A DNA stretch of 64,000 nucleotides, taken from NCBI GenBank assembly GCA_964398945.1, contig CAYNOT010000007.1, positions 124,001 through 188,000 of the forward strand, given 5' to 3'. This document shows positions 43,418 through 51,375 of this stretch, one piece after another (positions within the stretch are counted from its first letter, which is position 1; each line of letters begins with the position of its first letter). Source of the DNA: JBGTGG01 sp964398945 (GTDB lineage Bacteria; Bacteroidota; Bacteroidia; Cytophagales; Cyclobacteriaceae). Below the pieces are notes generated by a model that searched no databases, was not told the origin of the DNA, and worked only from the letters and a program-made list of their open reading frames with translations. Position numbers and translations under genes: made by a program.

Positions 43418-45629
43418 TGTTCTATTTCGATGGGTAGTGGTTTCTATAGGTTTGTGCTCTTTTCAGATTGCACACGCACAGGAAAACATACCGCTCGGTA
43501 CATGGCGTATGCATATCTCCTTTAATGAAGTGCATACCATTGCTTTCAACAACGAGCATGTTTTTGCTGCCACCGAAAATGGAATTATGGTATTGGATAA
43601 AGAAGAAGGTTCCGTTACGGTGTACTCGAAACTTAATGGATTAAGCAGTGCAGGAATCACTTCTATCAATTATGATAACACAACAAACCAGTTGTTGGTC
43701 GGTTATGAAGATGGGGATTTAGATATTTTAAAAAACGGTACGCTTACCAATTTTAATGGTTTAAAAAACATTGCTGTTACCGGATCAAAAGCTATTCATC
43801 ACATTGCGTTTAAAAATAGCATGGCCTATTTCTCAATGGATTATGGTGTTGTGGTTTTTGACCTGGCCCGTGTGGACATAAAAGAAACCTGGCGCGATTT
43901 AGGCGCAACAGGCAATCAACTCAAGATCAACCAAAGTACTTTTTTGGGCGATAGTATTTTTCTGGCAACTGCAAATGGTGTTTTGGGTGGAAACCTGAAT
44001 GATAATTTACTGGATTATAACAATTGGAAAAGGTTTGTTGAAGATGATTTCAATGGGAACATTTCAGTGGTCACTACTTTCAATACTAAAATTTTTGCTG
44101 GCATTGATAATTCCGGGGTTCATTCTTATACAAATGGGACCTGGACACTTGAGCCTTACCTTCAGGGCGATACATTTTCTTTTCTGTCGGCTGCTGCCAA
44201 CTTGATAGCCACTTCTTCAGGTGGTGTTTCAAAAGTAAATAATGACAATATTTTATCGAACGTTTCTGATCCATTGATTTCAGATCCGTTGGTGGCGATG
44301 GAAGATGGCACAACGTTTTGGATTGGTGACCATGAAAATGGATTGGTTGGAAATCCAACGGGAGGTTTCGAAAAATTCCTTGGCAATGGCCCTTCCGGTA
44401 ATTATACATGGCAATTGCGATTTGATGGATCATCGATGCAGGTGGTGTCAGGCGGCTACACTGGTGGCTTCCTTCCATTGAATAGAGCAGGAAGGAAAGA
44501 TGTTTTCTCTAAAGGACGTTGGGAAAACGAAATATTGCCACTGCTTGATTTAACAGACATTAGCTTTAACGGAACCCGAACGTATACATCGTCTTTTGGC
44601 TATGGGGTGTTGCGGCAAGATGGCCCTTCTTCTATTCTTTATGATGAGACAAACAGCCCGCTTGAAAATATTTCCCCGGGACGAAATGTATATATTACTT
44701 CCCTGGCCTCTTCTTCCGATGGCGTGTGGATTGCAAACTATCTTGCCACCAATACCTATCATCTTCTAAAACCTGATAACTCGTGGGAATCATTTTCTTT
44801 TAGTGGAGGGGTGAGTAGATATCCCACTTCAATAGAGCTGGATGTTAATGGCAGTATTTGGGCGCCCCAAAGCCAAAGCAATGGCGGGGGCATATTTGTT
44901 TTTAACAAACGGGAAAACAAGCAAACATACTTAACAGAACAAGCGAATATTGGGGGTTTGCCCAACAGAAATGTAAATGCCATTGCCATGGACCGGGATG
45001 GTGCAGTTTGGACAGGAACGAATGAGGGTGTTGCTTACTTTGCTAATCCCTATTCAATATTTTCAACCACGGTAAATGCGATCAGGCCAATTTTTGAAAA
45101 CCGGTACCTGCTTCAAGACCAAAAAATAACCGCCATAGCAGTAGATGGGGGAAATCGAAAATGGATCGGTACAGAAAATGGGGTTTGGTTGTTCAATCCA
45201 ACAGGCGAAGAATTGGTTTATAATTTTAATACAGAAAATAGTCCGCTGCTATCGAACAAAATTGTAGACATAGAAATTGATGGGATTACGGGGGAAGTAT
45301 TTTTTGCCACCGATAAAGGAATTGTTTCTTTCCGATCGGATGCTACTTCGGGAAATTTTTCTTTTGATGCAGTTAAAATTTTTCCCAACCCGGTCACTCC
45401 CGATTTCAATGGCACCGTGGCGATCAGTGGTTTGATCACCGATGCTATTGTGAAAATCACCGATGTGAGCGGCAAGTTGGTTTGGCAATCGCGGGCAGAA
45501 GGCGGCACCGCTACCTGGGGCGTACGCGATTACACTGGTAAACGTGTTTCCACCGGAGTGTATTTGGTTTTTGCTTCTACTGAAGATGGAAGTAATCGGG
45601 TGGTGGGCAAGTTGGCGGTCATTAATTAA
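43410..45629 (+). CDS. porZ: Type IX secretion protein PorZ
   Basis: A 739-residue secreted protein. Signal peptide MSSVLFRWVVVSIGLCSFQI (to AHAQ), then two beta-propeller domains built from repeats such as ATENGIMVLDKEEG, NGLSSAGITSINYD and AMDRDGAVWTGTNEGVAYF, and a C-terminal T9SS-type sorting domain (IFPNPVTPDFNGTVAISG, GVYLVFASTEDGS). Family knowledge: PorZ is an outer-membrane surface protein of the T9SS attachment complex that handles anionic lipopolysaccharide during cargo transfer. It is followed two bases later by recO, a widespread Bacteroidota arrangement. Confidence 0.9.
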   Translation: MSSVLFRWVVVSIGLCSFQIAHAQENIPLGTWRMHISFNEVHTIAFNNEHVFAATENGIMVLDKEEGSVTVYSKLNGLSSAGITSINYDNTTNQLLVGYEDGDLDILKNGTLTNFNGLKNIAVTGSKAIHHIAFKNSMAYFSMDYGVVVFDLARVDIKETWRDLGATGNQLKINQSTFLGDSIFLATANGVLGGNLNDNLLDYNNWKRFVEDDFNGNISVVTTFNTKIFAGIDNSGVHSYTNGTWTLEPYLQGDTFSFLSAAANLIATSSGGVSKVNNDNILSNVSDPLISDPLVAMEDGTTFWIGDHENGLVGNPTGGFEKFLGNGPSGNYTWQLRFDGSSMQVVSGGYTGGFLPLNRAGRKDVFSKGRWENEILPLLDLTDISFNGTRTYTSSFGYGVLRQDGPSSILYDETNSPLENISPGRNVYITSLASSSDGVWIANYLATNTYHLLKPDNSWESFSFSGGVSRYPTSIELDVNGSIWAPQSQSNGGGIFVFNKRENKQTYLTEQANIGGLPNRNVNAIAMDRDGAVWTGTNEGVAYFANPYSIFSTTVNAIRPIFENRYLLQDQKITAIAVDGGNRKWIGTENGVWLFNPTGEELVYNFNTENSPLLSNKIVDIEIDGITGEVFFATDKGIVSFRSDATSGNFSFDAVKIFPNPVTPDFNGTVAISGLITDAIVKITDVSGKLVWQSRAEGGTATWGVRDYTGKRVSTGVYLVFASTEDGSNRVVGKLAVIN

Positions 45630-45631
45630 CC

Positions 45632-46303
45632 ATGCTGTACAAAACCAGGGGCATTGTTTTTAGGTTTACAAAATATGGAGAGACCTCTATTATCGTCAAT
45701 ATTTTCACCGAAAGTTTTGGCTTGCAAAGCTACATTGTAAATGGCGTGCGCAGCAAAACCGCTAAAAACAAAATTGCGTTGTTCCAACCACTTACATTGC
45801 TGGAGTTGGTTGTCTACAATAAAGAGAATGCCAACATCAAGCGAATAAAAGAATTGAAATGCGTCCACCCCTTTCAGTCACTTTCCTCCGATATAAAAAA
45901 ATCTACCATCGGGATGTTCATGATTGAAATAATGAACAAAACAATAAAAGAAGAAAGCCACACCGGTGATTTTTTTTCTTTTCTATTCAACAGCATCCAA
46001 ACGCTGGATTTATTGGAAGGAGGTGCTGAAAATTTTCATTTGATTTTCTTGCTAAAGCTTTCGCGTTATTTGGGTTTCGGGGCACATAGTATTTCGGAAG
46101 TATTGGGACACAGAATGATTGGCGATGACGAGGAAAAACTATTGGCCATCCTGCTAACACTGAACCTTCAGGAAACCGTGAAGATGACAGGCGTGCAACG
46201 CAAAAATTTATTGGAAATTATCCTGCTTTTCTACGCAGACCACCTCGATTACTTGGGTGAGATCCGCTCGATCCCAATACTCCGCGAAGTGTTGGACAAT
46301 TAA
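45632..46303 (+). CDS. recO: DNA repair protein RecO
   Basis: A 223-residue protein that loads RecA with RecF/RecR during recombinational repair. The OB-fold N-terminus (TRGIVFRFTKYGETSIIVNI) and the conserved LFQPLTLLELVVY are clear; the C-terminal helical part (FLLKLSRYLGFGAH) is shorter than in E. coli, without the zinc-binding Cys cluster, as usual in the phylum. It starts two bases after the porZ stop. Convergent with the DUF5686 gene, with one base between the stops. Confidence 0.92.
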   Translation: MLYKTRGIVFRFTKYGETSIIVNIFTESFGLQSYIVNGVRSKTAKNKIALFQPLTLLELVVYNKENANIKRIKELKCVHPFQSLSSDIKKSTIGMFMIEIMNKTIKEESHTGDFFSFLFNSIQTLDLLEGGAENFHLIFLLKLSRYLGFGAHSISEVLGHRMIGDDEEKLLAILLTLNLQETVKMTGVQRKNLLEIILLFYADHLDYLGEIRSIPILREVLDN

Positions 46304-46304
46304 C

Positions 46305-48923
46305 TTAATCCTCGAAATTCACACCAATGTTGGTGGCAATACCAATACGGATTCCATAATTAAGGTACTTGCCATCCTGAAAAGCCGCAGCAGCTTCCAA
46401 CCGGAAGATGCGCAAAATCCCATCAATGGAATACCCAACCTCCGTGTAATTTTTTGAAGTTGGCGAAGCCAGGTAATTCACAAAGATATTTTCCTGAATG
46501 CCGAGCATGCGCACATACATAAAATTAGTAACCAGGAATTTTCTGAATTTATAATGTGCATTGGCAGTCAGGTATTGATCGGCTGTACTGTGTTCGTAAT
46601 AATCCAACAGACGGAAACTACCCACCGGATCGTTGGTGCTAAATGGTGTTAAGTTACCCAGAAAGTGTTTGTAGTCCATGAAGTATAGCTTGTCCGAATT
46701 CAAAAACATCCCTGCCTTGGTAGCAAAATCTATCTTCCCACGCACACCAATTTTAAAGGAGTGCTTGAAACCCAATTCGATTTGATCGAAATCGACATCG
46801 CTATCAAAAATGCTGTTGAACCCTTTACGGTATTTAAAACTCAATACCGGTGAGGAATTGGAAATTTCATACTTGTTTCCGTTCCTGATTCTAAATTTCA
46901 ACCACGGTCTTGCTGTCAACGAAACCGATCCAATAAAAGCATTGTGCGGATCAAACCCTGTGTCAGCCAATTCCGCGTTCACCGGACGGTTGTCGGTATA
47001 GCCTTCCACATTTTTGTTGTTGATCAATGTCCAGTCCGTGTTGTTCATCAATTCATACCTTCTCATCCACGACCAGTCTGTTTCAACCGTGAGGTAGGGA
47101 CTAAATCGGTAGCGATAAAGCGCATCCACATAATCGCGCTCATAAATTTTCATCAGGTTCTTTTCCAAAAACAAGGTGGTAAAGGAATTGACAATGGGCC
47201 AAATCGGATTGTCAATGTTGTATTGATCTACATACCTTCCACCTTCCAGCTCAAAGCGATAATTTTTATTGCGCATCGAAAATTTCAAATTACCTGAAGC
47301 TGCTTTTCGGGAGAATGCATAGCGAAACACCGGGCTCACAAGCAAACGTGTTTTGTTCGTGTCTTGTAAAATGATACCATACGAAAGCTTGTAGAAAAAA
47401 TTAAAACCCTCTACGCTATTAAAATTTGGAACGGGCGTATGAATCCTAAAGTTGGAATGCTTGCCTGTTTTATAGCTATCGCCCAGGACAATATCCCACG
47501 GTTGAAACCCTTTATGTTTTGATTGCTTGGTTGTATCCCCGGCTTCTTTCTTACGTTCTACTTCTGCCAGGCTATCGGATTTATGGTAGCCCATGATTTC
47601 GATATCCGTCAAAGGAATAGGTCGCATCAACGCCCAATGCACAGAATCTTTTTTGTACGCCAGTGAATCAATTTTAAAACTGGTATTTGAAATTACTTCA
47701 GGTTCTTTCTCTTCCTTCTGCTCGGCCTTTTCATATTCCTTTACAATTTTCCTCAACTCCTTTCGGGTGATTTCCTGTCCATCCTCCAATCGTTTTTGCA
47801 ACTCTTTCGTTTCTTTTCCGAATTTTGTCTCCACCACCTCCGCACGTTCTTTCTCCAACTTCTCGTCCACCACCTCCATCAACGCAGGCTCTACATACAC
47901 TTCGGGGTTTACTTCAATTTTATAATCACTTACCGATGCCAAATATTTATACACAAACTCAAACCCGAAAAATTTTCCTGCCACATCAAACTGGTGCGAT
48001 ACCGGAAGCCAGGCTTTGTCTTCGATCGGTGCAAACACTGATTTCATTTGGATTTTGATCCCCAGTTTTGTCGTGTACAAATCAAAACTGTGGATGCTCC
48101 ACCAATTTTCCACGATGTAAAGCATTCCCGAAACAACATTGTCGCCCTTTGATCGGGGTGTCACTTTTATCCGGCTCACCTCATAATCACGATCTTTAAA
48201 GGTGCCTTGATATTCAAACCGATAATAGGAAAAAGCACGTGGCGAAAGGGGCGTAACCGTTTCTGCAACTTCAGGTTCGTAAAAGCTTCCGAAAATAAAT
48301 TGATTGGGGGAAGTGTTGTTGTCTTTCCCATCACTGCGAATAGAAATTACTTTCTCTTCAAAAGTATTGGGCCGCTTGTATTTTATTTCGCTAACAGATT
48401 CGGAAATAAAAACACGGTCCTTTTCAATACCTTCTTTCTCCAATGCTTTCTTTGCCAGCCACGGATAATCTTTTAGTTGGCCTACCCCTTTTATATAAAC
48501 ACGTGCTGAATAACTGTCCAGTTGTTGCCGGTGGTAGTTGGCTTTGGCAATTGCTTTGCGCATGATGGTATAGGCAGGGTCTTCTTTTCCGGCTTCCACC
48601 ACCACATCGCGAAGCATGGTCACTTGTGCTCTCATGGTAATGTTGATTTCCACAAAATCATTTTCGACAGTTACCTGGCGCACAATGGTTTCATATCCCA
48701 AATATTGGAATACAAGTTCGTATTGGCCCGGACGCAACGGAAGTTCGAAGTAACCATTTTCGATGGAGGTAGTGCCCGTTCCCGTTTGCTTCACATAAAT
48801 GGTTGTATAGCCTAAGGGTGAACCATCATCTGCGGTGATCGTTCCTTTTATGCCCTGCCCAATGGCGAGGGAAGAACCAGAGAGAAAAAAAACAGAGAGG
48901 AGGGTCTTTGTAAAATAGGTCAT
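46305..48923 (-). CDS. DUF5686 outer-membrane protein with carboxypeptidase-like N-domain
   Basis: An 872-residue protein with a signal peptide (to SSLAIGQ), a CarboxypepD_reg-like domain (GIKGTITADDGSPLGYTTIY, GQYELVFQYLGYETIVRQV), the DUF5686 central region (DPAYTIMRKAIAKANYHRQQ, YSARVYIKG) and a C-terminal beta barrel ending in AFQDGKYLNYGIRIGIAT. A charged helical insert (residues about 350-420, ELQKRLEDGQEITRKELRKI) is variable. It is an outer-membrane protein of unknown function, abundant in Bacteroidota. It overlaps the end of nadD by ATGA (48920-48923). Confidence 0.85.
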   Translation of the reverse strand: MTYFTKTLLSVFFLSGSSLAIGQGIKGTITADDGSPLGYTTIYVKQTGTGTTSIENGYFELPLRPGQYELVFQYLGYETIVRQVTVENDFVEINITMRAQVTMLRDVVVEAGKEDPAYTIMRKAIAKANYHRQQLDSYSARVYIKGVGQLKDYPWLAKKALEKEGIEKDRVFISESVSEIKYKRPNTFEEKVISIRSDGKDNNTSPNQFIFGSFYEPEVAETVTPLSPRAFSYYRFEYQGTFKDRDYEVSRIKVTPRSKGDNVVSGMLYIVENWWSIHSFDLYTTKLGIKIQMKSVFAPIEDKAWLPVSHQFDVAGKFFGFEFVYKYLASVSDYKIEVNPEVYVEPALMEVVDEKLEKERAEVVETKFGKETKELQKRLEDGQEITRKELRKIVKEYEKAEQKEEKEPEVISNTSFKIDSLAYKKDSVHWALMRPIPLTDIEIMGYHKSDSLAEVERKKEAGDTTKQSKHKGFQPWDIVLGDSYKTGKHSNFRIHTPVPNFNSVEGFNFFYKLSYGIILQDTNKTRLLVSPVFRYAFSRKAASGNLKFSMRNKNYRFELEGGRYVDQYNIDNPIWPIVNSFTTLFLEKNLMKIYERDYVDALYRYRFSPYLTVETDWSWMRRYELMNNTDWTLINNKNVEGYTDNRPVNAELADTGFDPHNAFIGSVSLTARPWLKFRIRNGNKYEISNSSPVLSFKYRKGFNSIFDSDVDFDQIELGFKHSFKIGVRGKIDFATKAGMFLNSDKLYFMDYKHFLGNLTPFSTNDPVGSFRLLDYYEHSTADQYLTANAHYKFRKFLVTNFMYVRMLGIQENIFVNYLASPTSKNYTEVGYSIDGILRIFRLEAAAAFQDGKYLNYGIRIGIATNIGVNFED

Positions 48924-49507
48924 TCACTATAAAATTTTTTTTCCCGGATAATGGCTTCTACCGGATCCGGAACCAGATAACGTATGGATTGATTTTTTCT
49001 GATGCATTTCCGAATAAATGTGGCCGATATATCCAACAATGGCGCTTCCACCATGGTAACGTTAGGATGCGATTTTAGGTTGGATAGTTGCACGTTAGGC
49101 CGCGGATAAACATAAAGGCCGTAATCTTCTAAAATGATTTTATGGTTTTTCCATTTTTCAAACGACACCAGATTGTCTTCACCGATAATCACCACAAAAT
49201 CTTTATCAGGATGTTTTTCTTTTAAATACACCAATGTGTTGATTGTATAATTTGGTTTGGGCAATCCAAACTCAACATCGCTCACTTCAATTTTATAGTT
49301 TTCATAAGCCGCAGCGCGCACCATATCATACCGGTCAAAATCGTGCAATAAATTTTTACTGGCTTTAAAAGGGTTTTGGGGTGTTACTACCAACCAAACT
49401 TTTGCCAGGTCGGTTGTTTCTGCCATGATATTGGCAATAATCATGTGCCCAATGTGGACTGGATTAAAGGAACCGAAAAACAAGCCGATCTTTTTTTTAG
49501 CTTCCAT
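48920..49507 (-). CDS. nadD: Nicotinate-nucleotide adenylyltransferase
   Basis: A 195-residue nucleotidyltransferase that makes nicotinate adenine dinucleotide in NAD synthesis. The ATP-binding motif GLFFGSFNPVHIGHMIIA has the H-x-G-H signature, with ISATFIRKCIRKNQSIRYLV near the C-terminus carrying the ISxTxIR element. Full length. It follows gmk after a short gap and precedes the DUF5686 gene with an ATGA overlap. Confidence 0.94.
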   Translation of the reverse strand: MEAKKKIGLFFGSFNPVHIGHMIIANIMAETTDLAKVWLVVTPQNPFKASKNLLHDFDRYDMVRAAAYENYKIEVSDVEFGLPKPNYTINTLVYLKEKHPDKDFVVIIGEDNLVSFEKWKNHKIILEDYGLYVYPRPNVQLSNLKSHPNVTMVEAPLLDISATFIRKCIRKNQSIRYLVPDPVEAIIREKKFYSE

Positions 49508-49535
49508 ATTCCATTACGGTTGACGATACCGGCAA

Positions 49536-50105
49536 CTATTTGTTACAAAAGGTATCGTATAAATGCTGTGCTTGCTGCAATGAGGTTTCAAGATCTTCAT
49601 TCACCAGGATAACATCAAACTTATCCTGAAATGACATTTCAAATTTGGCTTTGAACAACCGTCTGGAAAGGCTGTCTTTTGATTCCGTTCCGCGATCGGA
49701 AAGTCGTTTTTCCAAAATTTCGAGGGATGGTACTTTTACAAAAACAGAAAGTGCTTTATCACCAAAATATTTTTTCAGGTTCAGGCCTCCTTTTACATCC
49801 ACATCAAAAATTACATTTTTGCCACTGTCCCAAATGCGTTGGATTTCTGATTTCAAGGTGCCATAAAAATTCCCTTCGTATACTTCTTCCCATTCGATGA
49901 ATTCATCCTTATCAATTTTGATTTTGAATTCTTCCGGAGTAAGAAAATAATAGTCCTTTCCTTGTACTTCTTTGCGACCACGTTTGTCGCGTGTTGATGC
50001 TGAAATAGAAAAACCCAGGTCCGGGTTATTGTCGAGCAGGTGTTTTACCAGTGTGGTTTTGCCAGAACCGGAGGGGGCGGAGAAAATGAATGCTTTGCCC
50101 GGCAT
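49536..50105 (-). CDS. gmk: Guanylate kinase
   Basis: A 189-residue P-loop kinase converting GMP to GDP. Walker A is FSAPSGSGKTTLVKHLL. The GMP-binding loop region includes SASTRDKRGRKEVQGKDYYF and EWEEVYEGNFYGTLKSEI, and DVDVKGGLNLKKYF is the Walker B side. Its start abuts the stop of the anti-sigma gene directly (50105/50106). Standard length. Confidence 0.95.
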   Translation of the reverse strand: MPGKAFIFSAPSGSGKTTLVKHLLDNNPDLGFSISASTRDKRGRKEVQGKDYYFLTPEEFKIKIDKDEFIEWEEVYEGNFYGTLKSEIQRIWDSGKNVIFDVDVKGGLNLKKYFGDKALSVFVKVPSLEILEKRLSDRGTESKDSLSRRLFKAKFEMSFQDKFDVILVNEDLETSLQQAQHLYDTFCNK

Positions 50106-50363
50106 TTATCGAAGGGTCGCAATCCGTGCTTTGATTTCATCGACCAGGCCATCCGGGCACTGGCCCGAACATTTTGCTTTTACTAAATCTTTGATTGCCA
50201 TTTCCAGGTGATAGGTCTTGAAACACGGCATACACCTTTCAACGTGGTTGGTCAAAAACTCATAGCGTTGCTCCGGGCTGGCTTCTCCATCGATAATGGA
50301 TTGAAGCATTTCAATACAATTTTCTTGGTTGTCACAATTGCTTTTCTTGTCACTTGACTCCAT
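50106..50363 (-). CDS. Zinc-binding anti-sigma factor (RsrA-like)
   Basis: An 85-residue ZAS-type anti-sigma factor. The H-x3-C-x2-C motif is NHVERCMPC (His40, Cys44, Cys47), and CSGQCPD near the C-terminus adds two cysteines. It lies directly after the ECF-like sigma gene (8-base gap), the usual cognate arrangement. Family knowledge: such proteins hold the sigma factor and release it on thiol oxidation. It resembles small anti-sigma proteins annotated as mycothiol-system anti-sigma R, though mycothiol is not expected here. Confidence 0.8.
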   Translation of the reverse strand: MESSDKKSNCDNQENCIEMLQSIIDGEASPEQRYEFLTNHVERCMPCFKTYHLEMAIKDLVKAKCSGQCPDGLVDEIKARIATLR

Positions 50364-50371
50364 AAATTCGC

Positions 50372-50953
50372 TTAATTATAACCCATTTTTTTTGCGTACT
50401 CACTTAACTTCTCTTTCAATAAATTGCGTGCACGATGCAGCCTGCTTCTCACGGTCCCAATGGGGATGTCCAGGATTTTGGCCATTTCATCATACTTAAA
50501 CCCTTCGAGGTCGCACAATATTATTACCGTTCTAAAATCCACATCCAGCGCATTTAAAGCATTGGAGATTTCGTCACCGATCATATCCTGAATGGATTCA
50601 ACCCGCAAATCGGTTGTAATCGGCATATCTACGTCATCTGAGTTATAATAACTCTCTACATCCTGATAATCTACCTTATTGGGTTCTTTGCTCCGTTTGC
50701 GATAATCGTTTATGAAGCTGTTTTTTAAAATTCGGAACAGCCATGCTTTTGCATTAGTTCCTTGTTGAAAGGAGTTAATGAAGCGATATGCTTTTAAATA
50801 GGTATCCTGTACAAGATCTTTTGCGGCATCCTCATCCAAAGTAAGCCGATAGCCAAAATTGTACATTGAGTTTGTGTGGGGCATAAACTCATTGTGAAAG
50901 ATGGAGTCTCTTTCAGTCTCGGAATAATCGTTTTTAGGTGTCTCTTCACTCAT
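50372..50953 (-). CDS. RNA polymerase sigma factor, ECF type (SigH/RpoE-like)
   Basis: A 193-residue group IV sigma factor. Region 2 is seen as NSMYNFGYRLTLDEDAAKDL with VQDTYLKAYRFINSF, and region 4 as VIILCDLEGFKYDEMAKILD followed by IPIGTVRSRLHRARNLL. An acidic leader (MSEETPKNDYSETERDS) precedes region 2. It heads the sigma/anti-sigma/gmk/nadD/DUF5686 row on the minus strand. The target regulon, probably oxidative or envelope stress, is inferred from the anti-sigma type. Confidence 0.92.
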   Translation of the reverse strand: MSEETPKNDYSETERDSIFHNEFMPHTNSMYNFGYRLTLDEDAAKDLVQDTYLKAYRFINSFQQGTNAKAWLFRILKNSFINDYRKRSKEPNKVDYQDVESYYNSDDVDMPITTDLRVESIQDMIGDEISNALNALDVDFRTVIILCDLEGFKYDEMAKILDIPIGTVRSRLHRARNLLKEKLSEYAKKMGYN

Positions 50954-51045
50954 GTGCAGGGCAAAAATAACAAAAAGCCTGAGATCGAAAATTTGATTCT
51001 GGCACTTAGGCCATCGATTTTTTAAATTTTCATCATCTCCTTCAC

Positions 51046-51269
51046 GGTTTGTGTATCACAAACTTCTACCCATGGTTTGTGTCCTCACAAACCATCCTAA
51101 CTCATTGGTTTGTGTCCCCACAAACTATTTGCAATTTCGATCTGTGAGACACAGACCGAGGGAAAAGTGTCCCCGCAAACCATCTTTCGATCTGTGGGGC
51201 ACAGACCCTACTTCAATGGTTTGTGTCCCCACAAACCATCTGCAATTTTCGATCTGTGGGACACAGACC
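51046..51269. repeat. Array of alternating short palindromes
   Basis: The 422-base gap between the ECF sigma gene and the vWA gene holds seven complete palindromes and one partial one of two kinds. Type A (ggtttgtg-tcccc-acaaacc) occurs at 51046-51063, 51074-51093, 51107-51125 and 51218-51237. Type B (gatctgtggg-acacagacc) occurs at 51139-51157, 51189-51207 and 51251-51269. A half copy of type A is at 51168-51181. Spacers of about 11-14 bases between some units are also shared (tgcaattttc). No protein is encoded. Confidence 0.85.
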
Positions 51270-51317
51270 GAGGAAAAGAACACCGAGAGGAAATTTTTAT
51301 GGAGCAGATTAAAGAAG

Positions 51318-51353
51318 AGCCGTCTGACGGCTTAAAGCGGCCAGACGGCTTTG
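51318..51353. terminator. Hairpin terminator downstream of the vWA gene
   Basis: AGCCGTCTG (51318-51326) pairs with CAGACGGCT (51342-51350), with T residues after it on the plus strand and A residues on the other flank. It lies just after the vWA gene stop (minus strand) and can serve both strands. Confidence 0.6.
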
Positions 51354-51375
51354 GTAGTTTGAGCGTATTGAAGGC

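Noticed and set aside
51046..51269. Possible CRISPR array
   Set aside because: The repeats are short palindromes of two types with nearly conserved short spacers, no unique spacers of about 30 bases and no cas genes nearby.
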